DNA of 64,000 nucleotides from Williamsia sp. 1138. Its GTDB lineage: Bacteria > Actinomycetota > Actinomycetes > Mycobacteriales > Mycobacteriaceae. Positions 16,370 through 24,610 of this stretch are shown piece after piece; the first letter of the stretch is position 1; every line of letters begins with the position of its first letter. Where the stretch lies: the NCBI RefSeq assembly GCF_002095435.2, contig NZ_MJEJ02000045.1, positions 1 to 64,000 of the forward strand, in the 5' to 3' direction. The position numbers and the translations under genes were made by a program. The notes under the pieces were generated by a model. That model was given only the letters and a program-made list of their open reading frames with translations, was not told the origin of the DNA and made no database searches.

Positions 16370-17758
16370 TCAACCCTTGTTTACCTTGTCCGGCTCGCTG
16401 GCGGCGAGCATGTCTTCGCGTTCGACGACCTTGACGCGTTCGCGGCCTTCGGCGGCGCCGAGTTTGCGTTCGTGTTCGTCGAGGCGGTACCAGCCGTCCC
16501 AGGTGGTGAAGGCGACGTTCTTGTTCTCGAGGTAGTCGATGATGGCGTCTTCGCCGGGGGTGGCGGGGTCGAGGACCTTGCCGGCGAGGGCGTCGTCGAG
16601 CAGGCAGTCGACGGTCTCGTTGGCGTCGCCCTTGGTGTGGCCGATGAGTCCGACGGGGCCGCGTTTGATCCAGCCGGTGGTGTACATGCCCGTCATGTGG
16701 GTGCCCTGGTCGAAGATGCGCCCGGCTTCGTTGGGGATGACCCCGGCCTGGTCGTCGAACGGGATCTGCGGCAGGTTGTCGGAGAGGTATCCGACGGCGC
16801 GGTAGACCGCGCCGAGGTCCCAGTCGGTGGTCTTGCCGGTGCCGCGGACGTTGCCGGTCCCGTCGAGTTCGGTGCGTTCGGTGCGCAGGCCGACGACTTT
16901 GCCGTCCTGGCCCAGGATCTCGGTGGGGCTTTCGAAGAAGTGCAGGAACAGCTTGTGCGGGCGGCCCTTGGGGTCGCGGATCGCGTACTGCTCGATGATG
17001 GTGGCGACCTGGTCGGTGATCTTCGACGAACGACGGGCCACGGTGGACCCTTCGTCGTAGTCGATGTCCTCGGGGTTGACGATGACGTCGATGGTCGGTG
17101 AGTGGTCGAGTTCTTTGAGCTCGAGGGGGGTGAACTTGGCCTGGGCCGGTCCACGGCGTCCGAAGACGTGGACTTCGACGGCCTTGTTGTTCTTGAGGCC
17201 GTCGTAGACGTTGGCGGGGATCTCGGTGGGCAGGAGTTCGTCGCCGGTCTTGGCGAGGACGCGGGCGACGTCGAGTGCGACGTTGCCGACGCCGATGACG
17301 GCGACCTTTTCCGCGTCCAGGGGCCAGGTGCGGGGGAAGTCGGGGTGTCCGTCGTACCAGGCCACGAACTGGGCGGCGCCGTAGCTGCCGTCGAGGTCGA
17401 TGCCGGGCAGGTCCATGATGCGGTCGTCGGTGGCGCCGGTGGAGAAGATGACGGCGTCGTACATCGACTGCAGGTCTTCCAGGGCGATGTCGGTGCCGTA
17501 GTCGACGTTGCCGATCAGCCGGATCTGCGGCTTGTCCAAGACCTTGTGCAGGGCGTTGATGATGCCCTTGATCCGCGGATGATCAGGCGCGACGCCGTAA
17601 CGGATCAACCCGAACGGGGCAGGCATCCGCTCGAACAAGTCGATCGAGACACCACGGTCTTTGGCCTTGTCCGACTTCATCAGGGCATCGGCGGCATAGA
17701 TCCCGGCAGGGCCCGCGCCAACGATGGCCACGCGAAGAGGACGGTTCTGATCGCTCAT
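16370..17758 (-). CDS. fprA: Ferredoxin/adrenodoxin-NADP+ reductase (FprA type)
   Basis: FAD enzyme of 462 residues that passes electrons from NADPH to ferredoxins, for example for cytochrome P450s. The N-terminus RVAIVGAGPAGIYAADALM is the FAD Rossmann motif. PFGLIRYGVAPDHPRIKGI is typical of the adrenodoxin-reductase group, and VIGVGNVALDVARVLAKTG binds NADP. TTGWIKRGPVGLIGHTKGDA is a conserved C-terminal element. There is no fused ferredoxin domain, unlike FprB. Its location beside siderophore uptake genes suggests a possible role in reductive iron release, but that is only inference. Confidence 0.9.
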   Translation of the reverse strand: MSDQNRPLRVAIVGAGPAGIYAADALMKSDKAKDRGVSIDLFERMPAPFGLIRYGVAPDHPRIKGIINALHKVLDKPQIRLIGNVDYGTDIALEDLQSMYDAVIFSTGATDDRIMDLPGIDLDGSYGAAQFVAWYDGHPDFPRTWPLDAEKVAVIGVGNVALDVARVLAKTGDELLPTEIPANVYDGLKNNKAVEVHVFGRRGPAQAKFTPLELKELDHSPTIDVIVNPEDIDYDEGSTVARRSSKITDQVATIIEQYAIRDPKGRPHKLFLHFFESPTEILGQDGKVVGLRTERTELDGTGNVRGTGKTTDWDLGAVYRAVGYLSDNLPQIPFDDQAGVIPNEAGRIFDQGTHMTGMYTTGWIKRGPVGLIGHTKGDANETVDCLLDDALAGKVLDPATPGEDAIIDYLENKNVAFTTWDGWYRLDEHERKLGAAEGRERVKVVEREDMLAASEPDKVNKG

Positions 17759-17851
17759 GAGTCGGAGTGCTTTCTCGTGCGAGTAGGAGTTCCGGCGCCC
17801 ACCGATGCGGGTACCCGGACGGGGCTCAACACCCCACGGTAGGCGTTGGAC

Positions 17852-17921
17852 CTGGCGGGAACCAAAATCGCCAGACGGTCTCGAGACGAACTCGACCGCC
17901 CGGGATTCTGGTTCCGGCCAG
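17852..17921. terminator. Long imperfect palindrome after the siderophore lipoprotein gene
   Basis: CTGGCGGGAACCAAAATC (17852-17869) pairs with GATTCTGGTTCCGGCCAG (17904-17921) with two mismatches in 18. The loop contains a smaller pair CGGTC/GACCG (17876-17880, 17894-17898). It is 24 nt beyond the lipoprotein stop and upstream of fprA, so it probably separates the two transcripts. Confidence 0.7.
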
Positions 17922-17944
17922 GCCCGGCGCTGAAGGAGAACCGG

Positions 17945-18964
17945 TCAGGCGCCCAGTTTGGGTGCTATCTGGTCGATTGCCCACGGGATCGTGAGGACGG
18001 TCGGCACCGACATCGCGGAGCCGATCTGCTGGTCCAGGTAGATCACTCCACCACGCTTGGCGATGTCGAGATTGTTGAAGATCGCGTTGTTCTTGAGCTT
18101 CTCGTTCGAACCCTCCCAATCGATCGCCACGACCTGGTCGAGGTTGTTGAGCAGGTTCAGGTTCTCGTTGGAGATCGTGCCGTAGAAGCCGCTGGTCACC
18201 AGGGGCTCGAGCTCGGCCGGGAAGACCTGGCCGAGATTGACGAGCATCTGGCCGCGTCCGTCACCGGGCCCATAGATGGAGATCGACCCGTCGGCGCCGG
18301 AGATGATGACGGCCGACTTCTTGCCGACCATGTTCGGGTACTGCGCCTTGGCCTCGTCGAACTTGGCGTTCGTCTGGTCGATCAGCTCCTGGGTCTCATC
18401 GGGCATCCCCACGGCGGTGCCGATCTCCTTGGTCGAGGCCGCCCACGGAATCAGCCAATCCTGGTACTGCGCCTCGCGAACGATGGTCGGAGCGACCTTG
18501 GTCAGGTTGTCGTACTGCTCGCGGGTGACCGCGTTGTTGACCGCGACGACGAAGTCCGGATTGGTCGCCAGTGCCTTCGGGATGTCGGCGCCCAGATTCT
18601 GAGTGGCCTGGCCGAGCGCGACGGGGGTGTTCTCCGCGATGTACTTCTCGTTCCAGGGTTCGATCACGTTCTTGCCCGTCGGATCGTTGAACGGGACGAT
18701 CGTGGTCGGGGTGATGCCCAGCGCCATGAGGATGTCCGCGTCACCGGGGCCGAGGGTCGCGATCCGGGCGGGCTCCGTCTTGATCTCGGTCTCGCCGAAG
18801 TTGTGGGTGACGGTGACCGGCAGGGCACCTTCTTCAGCGGTGACCGATGCGCCGGTGCTGTCCTCGTCGGGGGCCGAACAGGCCGTGATCCCGATCAGAG
18901 CGGCAACAGTCGCGGTCACCATTGCTGCGCGGGCAGTCGCTCGCCTGGGGTTCTTGATTCGCAC
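17945..18964 (-). CDS. Iron-siderophore substrate-binding lipoprotein
   Basis: Periplasm-facing receptor of about 339 residues for the siderophore ABC importer. GTG 18964 is preferred: GAGGAAGAG precedes it and the protein then begins MRIKNPRRA with a lipoprotein signal peptide ending in GITAC. The rest is a FecB/FhuD-type binding protein with ARIATLGPGDADILMALGITPT, NPDFVVAVNNAV and a SAVIISGADG segment. An IdeR-like box lies about 45 bp upstream. The matching permeases and ATPase are about 5 kb away at 9.9-12.9 kb. Confidence 0.9.
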   Translation of the reverse strand: MRIKNPRRATARAAMVTATVAALIGITACSAPDEDSTGASVTAEEGALPVTVTHNFGETEIKTEPARIATLGPGDADILMALGITPTTIVPFNDPTGKNVIEPWNEKYIAENTPVALGQATQNLGADIPKALATNPDFVVAVNNAVTREQYDNLTKVAPTIVREAQYQDWLIPWAASTKEIGTAVGMPDETQELIDQTNAKFDEAKAQYPNMVGKKSAVIISGADGSISIYGPGDGRGQMLVNLGQVFPAELEPLVTSGFYGTISNENLNLLNNLDQVVAIDWEGSNEKLKNNAIFNNLDIAKRGGVIYLDQQIGSAMSVPTVLTIPWAIDQIAPKLGA

Positions 18965-19007
18965 GATCTCTTCCTCACAGTCATGGAACAACCCGAAACG
19001 CCGAAAA

Positions 19008-19026
19008 TTAGGGTTGGCTCACCAAT
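19008..19026 (+). promoter_or_regulatory. IdeR/DtxR-like iron box upstream of the siderophore lipoprotein
   Basis: TTAGGGTTGGCTCACCAAT matches the 19-bp iron-box consensus at 14 positions. It lies about 45 bp upstream of the lipoprotein start, the same arrangement as at the permease operon. Weaker than the 12.9-kb box because matches are interrupted. Confidence 0.6.
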
Positions 19027-19089
19027 GTCAGAGGCCAGCGTCTCACGGCGGTGGTAGCCCGGGCAAATACGGGTTATAAGCTCGCGACC

Positions 19090-19560
19090 ATGGCATCAAC
19101 CGACAAGAATGCGGTACCACCGCTGGAAGATGACGAGCGACGGACGCCGTGGCCGTTCCTCATCGCGGTCGCGATCGTGGTTCTGGTGCTCGGTGCGATC
19201 GGCGTGATGCACGTCGTGCGACCCGCGGAGGACCGCCTCACGGAGGAGTCGAAGGTCTCCCGGACGATCAACGACTATTACACGGCGCAGAACGCCCTCA
19301 ACTACAGCAACTTCCGCGCCCTGACCTGCGCCGCGCAGCGCGATTCGGCAGACTTCCCGACCGAGGATGCCTTCTCGGAGGAGCAAACCGAGGCCCGCGA
19401 GGCCGATGGCCAGATCGAGATCAGCAACATCTCGGAGACCGTGGTCAACGGCGATCGGGCGACCGCGAATGTCCATTCGTTCCGTAAGCAGAAGACGCAG
19501 ACCCAGATCACTCCGGTCACACTGGTCAAGGAAAGCGACTCCTGGAAGGTGTGTGCATGA
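19090..19560 (+). CDS. Single-pass membrane protein with NTF2-like extracytoplasmic domain
   Basis: A 156-residue protein: a short acidic cytoplasmic start, one helix (WPFLIAVAIVVLVLGAIGVM) and an outward domain of about 100 residues. That domain resembles the DUF4878/Mce-associated type (SRTINDYYTAQNALNYSNFRALTC, and a C-terminal VTLVKESDSWKVC). Two cysteines could pair. The last bases overlap the rhodanese gene (ATGA). Function unknown. Confidence 0.8.
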   Translation: MASTDKNAVPPLEDDERRTPWPFLIAVAIVVLVLGAIGVMHVVRPAEDRLTEESKVSRTINDYYTAQNALNYSNFRALTCAAQRDSADFPTEDAFSEEQTEAREADGQIEISNISETVVNGDRATANVHSFRKQKTQTQITPVTLVKESDSWKVCA

Positions 19561-19970
19561 GTTACGCAGGTGACCTGACCCCGCAAGAGGCATGGAAGAT
19601 CATCACCGAGGATCCGACCGCGGTGCTGGTCGACTGCCGCACCAGGGCCGAATGGACCTACGTCGGGGTACCCGATCTCACCGAGGCCGGCAAAGAGACG
19701 GTGTTCATCGAGTGGGTGAGCTTCCCGGACGGCGCAAAGAACTCAGACTTCGTCGGACAACTGCGTGCCGCGGGGGTGACCGACGACCAGCAGGTGGTGT
19801 TCCTGTGCCGCTCCGGCCAGCGTTCGATCGGAGCCGCGCAGGCCGCGACTGCCGACGGCGTCGCCAAGGCTTACAACGTGCTCGACGGCTTCGAGGGGGC
19901 CACCGACGCGGACGGTCATCGGGGCGCGGTCGGCTGGAAGGCCCTCGGTCTCCCGTGGCGCCAGTCGTAG
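19557..19970 (+). CDS. Rhodanese-domain sulfurtransferase
   Basis: A 137-residue single rhodanese domain. AVLVDCRTRAEWTYVG is the N-terminal signature and VVFLCRSGQRSIGAAQ is the active-site loop with the catalytic Cys. ATG 19557 overlaps the stop of the previous gene. metZ follows 46 bp later; the same rhodanese-metZ pair exists as Rv0390-Rv0391 in M. tuberculosis. It probably mobilises sulfane sulfur near homocysteine formation. Confidence 0.9.
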   Translation: MSYAGDLTPQEAWKIITEDPTAVLVDCRTRAEWTYVGVPDLTEAGKETVFIEWVSFPDGAKNSDFVGQLRAAGVTDDQQVVFLCRSGQRSIGAAQAATADGVAKAYNVLDGFEGATDADGHRGAVGWKALGLPWRQS

Positions 19971-20016
19971 CACCCCGATCACCCATGCGCGGCACCACCA
20001 CACACGGAGGATGACA

Positions 20017-21213
20017 GTGAACAGTCCACTGCCCGACGGCGTCTCGCCGGACACGCTGGCGGTACGCGGCGGTCTGGCCCGCTCGAACTTCGAAGAGACC
20101 TCCGAGGCGCTCTATCTGACCTCCGGATATGTCTACTCCTCGGCGGCCGCCGCCGAACGTGCCTTCACGGGTGAAGACGAGCGATTCGTGTACTCCCGCT
20201 ACGGGAATCCGACGGTCGCGATGTTCCAGGAGCGACTTCGGTTGCTCGACGGCGCCGAAGCCTGTTTCGCCACCGCGAGCGGGATGGCCGCAGTGTTCGT
20301 CGCGCTGGGTGCCCTGCTCAAAGCCGGGGATCGCCTCGTCGCCGCCCGCAGCCTGTTCGGCTCCTGTTTCGTGGTGTGCAACGAGATCTTGCCGCGCTGG
20401 GGTGTGGAGACGGTGTTCGTCGACGGAGAAGACCTCGAACAGTGGGAGCAGGCGCTGTCGGTGCCGACCACGGCGGTCTTCTTCGAGACTCCGTCGAACC
20501 CGATGCAGACGCTCGTCGACGTCGAGAAGGTGTGTGAGCTCGCGCATGCGGCCGGCGCACAGGTGGTACTGGACAACGTCTTCGCGACGCCGTTGCTACA
20601 ACGCGGCCTCGACCTCGGTGCCGACGTCATCGTCTACTCCGGGACGAAACACATCGACGGGCAGGGCCGGGTGATGGGTGGGGCCGTCCTCGGTTCGGCC
20701 GAGTACATCGACGGTCCGGTGCAGACACTGATGCGGCACACCGGTCCGGCAATGAGCCCGTTCAACGCCTGGACCTTGCTCAAGGGTCTCGAGACGCTGC
20801 GGCTGCGGGTGGATCACTCCACGAGTTCGGCACTGCGCATCGCTGAGTTCCTCGAGGCGGATCCACGGGTTGCCTGGGTGAAATACCCATTCCTGAAATC
20901 ACATCCGCAACACGATCTGGCGGTCGGCCAGATGTCGGGCGGCGGCACGGTGGTGACGTTCGAACTCGCCGATTCGGCCGGCGCGTCAGGTAAGGCGAGA
21001 GCCTTCGAGGTGCTCGATGCACTGAGGATCGTCGACATCTCGAACAATCTCGGGGACTCGAAGTCACTGATCACGCACCCGGCCACGACCACGCACCGTG
21101 CGATGGGGCCGGAGGGCCGCGCTGCGATCGGGCTGTCGGACTCTGTCGTACGTTTGTCCGTAGGCCTTGAAGGCATCGACGATCTGCTGGGCGACATCGA
21201 TCAAGCGCTGTAG
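20017..21213 (+). CDS. metZ: O-succinylhomoserine sulfhydrylase
   Basis: PLP-dependent gamma-replacement enzyme of about 398 residues that makes homocysteine from O-succinylhomoserine and sulfide. YSRYGNPTVAMFQERL, ATASGMAAVFVAL and VVLDNVFATPLLQ are Cys/Met-metabolism motifs, and the PLP lysine is in YSGTKHIDGQGRV. GTG 20017 is favoured over ATG 20011 because ACGGAGG ends at 20010, giving a proper 6-nt spacing only to the GTG. Confidence 0.92.
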   Translation: MNSPLPDGVSPDTLAVRGGLARSNFEETSEALYLTSGYVYSSAAAAERAFTGEDERFVYSRYGNPTVAMFQERLRLLDGAEACFATASGMAAVFVALGALLKAGDRLVAARSLFGSCFVVCNEILPRWGVETVFVDGEDLEQWEQALSVPTTAVFFETPSNPMQTLVDVEKVCELAHAAGAQVVLDNVFATPLLQRGLDLGADVIVYSGTKHIDGQGRVMGGAVLGSAEYIDGPVQTLMRHTGPAMSPFNAWTLLKGLETLRLRVDHSTSSALRIAEFLEADPRVAWVKYPFLKSHPQHDLAVGQMSGGGTVVTFELADSAGASGKARAFEVLDALRIVDISNNLGDSKSLITHPATTTHRAMGPEGRAAIGLSDSVVRLSVGLEGIDDLLGDIDQAL

Positions 21214-21253
21214 GTAAGCGGCACAGAGGGGACGGTGGGTCATCCTGCACTCG

Positions 21254-21877
21254 GTGGCCGACTGGATCGTGTCGGTTGTTCAGTCGACGCCGCCCTGGGC
21301 GGTGTATCTCATCGTGTGCGGCGTCGTATTCGGTGAGGCCGCCGCCTTGCTCGGCCTGGTGTTACCCGGCGAGACCGTGCTGCTGGCGGGCGCCGTCGCC
21401 GCGGCGATCGGCAGCACCAACATCGCCTGGCTGATCGTCGCGGCGAGCGTGGCCGCGGTGCTCGGTGACTGGACCGGTTACCTGATCGGCAGACGTTCGG
21501 GTGACCGGATCACCCACTCCCGGTTCGGTGGCTGGATCGGCGAAGAGCGGTGGGCCCGTGCCGAGACGCTGATCCGGGACGGCGGCGTCGTCACAGTGGT
21601 CAGCGCCCGGTGGATCGGATACGTCCGCACCGTCACCCCGTTCGTCGCCGGCATGAGTCACATGCCGACAAAGCAGTACCTGATCGCGAATGTGGTCGGC
21701 GGGGTGCTCTGGGTGGTGGTGGTCTGCGTGGTCGGGTACGCGCTCGGTCAGACGCTCGGGGCCAGCCTGCTGCTGTACTTCGCGGTCGGTGCCGCCCTGG
21801 TGGTGGTCATGTATTTCGGGATCCGGCGGTTGTGGCGACGACGGTCCGCGGTGCACGTCGGACCTCCTGCAGAGTGA
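21254..21877 (+). CDS. DedA-family membrane protein
   Basis: Protein of 207 residues with about five helices. GEAAALLGLVLPGETVLLAGA and GDWTGYLIGRRSGDRI are DedA/SNARE-associated motifs, as is VSARWIGYVRTVTPFVAGMSHM with the conserved arginines. Members are undecaprenyl-phosphate or phospholipid transport proteins. GTG 21254 is the probable start. It follows metZ by 40 bp. Confidence 0.9.
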   Translation: MADWIVSVVQSTPPWAVYLIVCGVVFGEAAALLGLVLPGETVLLAGAVAAAIGSTNIAWLIVAASVAAVLGDWTGYLIGRRSGDRITHSRFGGWIGEERWARAETLIRDGGVVTVVSARWIGYVRTVTPFVAGMSHMPTKQYLIANVVGGVLWVVVVCVVGYALGQTLGASLLLYFAVGAALVVVMYFGIRRLWRRRSAVHVGPPAE

Positions 21878-22024
21878 TCGCTCGCCCGTCGACTAACAAT
21901 CATGACGACTTTTAGCCGCCGGGAAATAGTTCGCCACAGCTAAGTTGTTGTTCGAGGAAGACCTGGTTCGACCGGTGGAATTCGATCCGACCTGAACAGC
22001 AACGCGAAAGGAACGTCTGAGGCG

Positions 22025-22846
22025 ATGGTCCCAGTGCCGGATCCCAAAGATGTACTCGCCGGTTTCGTGCGCGCCCGCGTCGACGACCGGGTGCTGTTCG
22101 CGGATGACGTCGACGAGGCGATCGCGCTGATCACAACGCCCCTCTCCGGCGACGTCGTACTCCTGGACGTACGCGGCGACCTGGAGACCTCCACCGCCTC
22201 ACCCGGCTTCCGGAGGGTTGCCGCGCAAGTCGATCTCGCGCACACCCTCGCAGCGTTGGAAGCCGAGTTCGTCGCCCGCGAGGCCGAACTCCTGATCGTC
22301 CCCGGAGTCGTCGATGCCACGGGTGAGGTGTTACCGCTGCCGAGGCTGGCCGCGATCGCCCATCGCCATGGCGCCCGGCTCCTGGTCGATGCGGGCGAGC
22401 TCGCCACGCGTCGTGTCATCAACCTCACCAGCCACGGCATCGATTACGTCGTGCTCTCCGGCGCGATCATCGCCGGGTTCGGGCCCGCAGTGGTCATCGG
22501 ACGCGGAGACGGGCTGCCGCCGGTCGACTCCGCTCACGTCGACACCGCGGTGGCCCACGGGTTGGCGCAGGCGGCGATCGCCGTCGTGGATCTCGGTTTC
22601 GACTGGATCGGTCTGCACGAGGAGTCGCTGTCCGCGGTGGTCGACGACGCCGTGCGCGCGCTGCCCGGTGCCCGCAGGCTGCGCCTGTGGCCCGACGTCC
22701 GCGATCGCGTCGGGCTCGCCGAGATCGCCGTGGCCGGCCGATACGAACCCGTGTCCATCAGATGGGGCATCGGCACGGGTCACAAAGAACTTGCACGACA
22801 GTTGAATACCTTGGCACACGTTGTTTTCGAGCAGGAGGCGTCATGA
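22025..22846 (+). CDS. Degenerate aminotransferase-V/SHMT-like fold protein
   Basis: A 273-residue protein resembling the large domain of fold-type I PLP enzymes: PRLAAIAHRHGARLLVDAGELATRR corresponds to the PLP-ring Asp strand and HGIDYVVLSGAIIAGFGPAVVIGR to the strand where the Schiff-base lysine normally lies. No lysine is present there. It is also short and lacks the small C-terminal domain. It may be a non-catalytic relative or bind another ligand. ATG 22025 follows AAAGGAACG. It overlaps the next gene by 4 bp. Assignment is from motif reading only. Confidence 0.5.
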   Translation: MVPVPDPKDVLAGFVRARVDDRVLFADDVDEAIALITTPLSGDVVLLDVRGDLETSTASPGFRRVAAQVDLAHTLAALEAEFVAREAELLIVPGVVDATGEVLPLPRLAAIAHRHGARLLVDAGELATRRVINLTSHGIDYVVLSGAIIAGFGPAVVIGRGDGLPPVDSAHVDTAVAHGLAQAAIAVVDLGFDWIGLHEESLSAVVDDAVRALPGARRLRLWPDVRDRVGLAEIAVAGRYEPVSIRWGIGTGHKELARQLNTLAHVVFEQEAS

Positions 22847-23313
22847 CAGGTCGGACTCGACCGGAATTGCTGGTTGCGATCGACGGCGCGGCACCGATCG
22901 CGTGGAGCGGGCCGCGGCCTGTCGACGCCCATGCTTCCGTGGTGCGCCGGATCCGCCAGCCGGAGTTGCGCGGCGGGATCAAGGAGCGCGCCCAACTGCG
23001 GGCGAGCTGGCAGCACCTCGGCGACGACCCGGCCGACCTGGTGGTGGCACTCGAGATCGACGTACTGATCGCCGCCGACGCCGCGACGGCCCGTGCGGAG
23101 CTGCTGAAGCTGGGCGAGTCGCGCTTCGGCGACACCGTGCGCTATGTCGGTACCGCTGCAGGCCTGCTGACCCTGATCCTGGACGTGTACACCGCCGAGG
23201 TCGCGGACGCGGTCATTCTGCGGCCGCTCGATGGAGCAGCGGTTTCCGGCTCGGCCGAGCTCATCGCCGAGCAGGTGCTGCCGCGACTGCGTGAGCGGGC
23301 CGCGGCGGCCTGA
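22843..23313 (+). CDS. Protein resembling a luciferase-like monooxygenase C-terminus
   Basis: A 156-residue protein coupled to the preceding gene by ATGA. The second half (VALEIDVLIAADAATARAEL, RYVGTAAGLLTLILDVYTAE, VADAVILRPL, LIAEQVLPRLRERA) looks like the end of NtaA/SnaA-type flavin monooxygenases, where a GTP..VAD segment and a final helix complete the barrel. The N-terminal half of the barrel is missing. It may be a remnant or a distinct small partner of the upstream protein. GCAGGAGGCGTC precedes the start. Confidence 0.45.
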   Translation: MTGRTRPELLVAIDGAAPIAWSGPRPVDAHASVVRRIRQPELRGGIKERAQLRASWQHLGDDPADLVVALEIDVLIAADAATARAELLKLGESRFGDTVRYVGTAAGLLTLILDVYTAEVADAVILRPLDGAAVSGSAELIAEQVLPRLRERAAAA

Positions 23314-23327
23314 TCAGTCCCACACAG

Positions 23328-23389
23328 AAGCACACCGTTCAGTCACGACCAGACCTCGCAACGTGTGCCTGTGACTGAACGGTGTGCTT
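23328..23389. terminator. Perfect 19-bp bidirectional palindrome
   Basis: AAGCACACCGTTCAGTCAC (23328-23346) pairs exactly with GTGACTGAACGGTGTGCTT (23371-23389), followed by TTG. It lies between convergent genes. The loop carries GTGTGC, a second partner for the left-arm GCACAC. Confidence 0.85.
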
Positions 23390-23395
23390 TTGTCG

Positions 23396-24436
23396 TCAGG
23401 CCGGGGGCTGCGCGCGTTCGCCGTGGTCCCAGCGGTCGATGATCTCGGCGCGCGCGTTGTCGGTGAGCTGGCCGTAGAGCCGCAAGCGTGCCATGCCGCC
23501 GTCGGGAAAGATGTCCATGCGGGCTTCGGTGAGTGGCCGGTCGACGTCGACGAGGAACCGGTGGCGCGTGTCGGGCTGCAGGGCGCTGCGTGGCAGCAAC
23601 TCGAACCATTCGCCGTTCTCACCGTCGCGTCCGCGGATCATCGCCGAGCCGGGCGCGTTGCCCAGGAAGTAGCTGGTGTCGAGTTCGGCGAGGCCGACCG
23701 TGGACTCGCCCGCCAGCTTGATCTGGACCCAGTCGTTTCCGGAGTCGCGGCGACGGGATGTTTCCCAGCCCTCACCCATGGTGCGGGCGCGCCCGGGCAT
23801 CAACAGGTTGTTCGGCGAGCCGTAGAACATGTTGGAGCACGCCGTGATCATGCCGCCGTTCTCCAGGGCCGCGAGGTCGAAGTGCCCGTACGACAAGAAC
23901 TTCGGGTCAGGCGTTCCTCGCCCGTGGACACGGAACCGCGCGACACCACCGTCGGGATAAATCGACAGACGGACGTGGGTGAACCGCTCCATGGAATCGA
24001 CCCGGAATGGGTTCCGGGTATCGCCGTTGACCTCGACCCGTTCGACGATCGTCTTCCACTCTGTCTCCTCGACCAACTGCGCGGTGGTCGGAATGCCTTC
24101 CACCGCAGCGGCTTCGACAGAGACATACGGGGGGTAGTTGCCCACGAACCACGAGGTGTCGACGACGACGCCGTAGATGATTCCAGGCACTCCGAGGCGG
24201 ATGATCGCTTGGTCCACGCCTTCTTCTCGACGCCGTCTGGTCTCCCAGCCGTCGTAGACCTGACCCTTGTGGCCGAATGTGGCCGGCTGGTATTCCGCTG
24301 CCGGGGTCTTGATGAGGTTCTGCGCCTCCGCGAACAGGTCGTCGTTGGTCCAGACGACCGCGCCGCCGAGGGTTCGCAACGCCAGATCCGGCATCGAGGT
24401 GAAATGCGGGCGCGATGCGGGAGGCGATGGGGTCAC
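23396..24436 (-). CDS. alc: Allantoicase
   Basis: Enzyme of about 346 residues that splits allantoate into ureidoglycolate and urea in purine degradation. The protein shows the two-repeat allantoicase architecture: WTNDDLFAEAQNLI, GQVYDGWETRRRR and FVGNYPP in the first half, and NLLMPGRARTMGEGWETSRRR, WVQIKLAG and SYFLGNAPGSA in the second. GTG 24436 or a downstream ATG could be the start; no clear ribosome-binding site distinguishes them. No other ureide-pathway gene lies within the window, which is unusual. Confidence 0.88.
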   Translation of the reverse strand: MTPSPPASRPHFTSMPDLALRTLGGAVVWTNDDLFAEAQNLIKTPAAEYQPATFGHKGQVYDGWETRRRREEGVDQAIIRLGVPGIIYGVVVDTSWFVGNYPPYVSVEAAAVEGIPTTAQLVEETEWKTIVERVEVNGDTRNPFRVDSMERFTHVRLSIYPDGGVARFRVHGRGTPDPKFLSYGHFDLAALENGGMITACSNMFYGSPNNLLMPGRARTMGEGWETSRRRDSGNDWVQIKLAGESTVGLAELDTSYFLGNAPGSAMIRGRDGENGEWFELLPRSALQPDTRHRFLVDVDRPLTEARMDIFPDGGMARLRLYGQLTDNARAEIIDRWDHGERAQPPA

Positions 24437-24610
24437 GACACTTGAGATTAGTGCGCGGGAGGTGGTGGGTCGAACCGACCTCATCGATCACCGGTGGTTG
24501 CAGTGCAGATCTGGTTACGCGCATACTTGCGGCGATCAATTAGTTGTGGGGCGAAACTCGTTGATCGCCGAAAGGACAACGGTGAGAGCCGAGAGGGGTC
24601 GTGGAACGCG

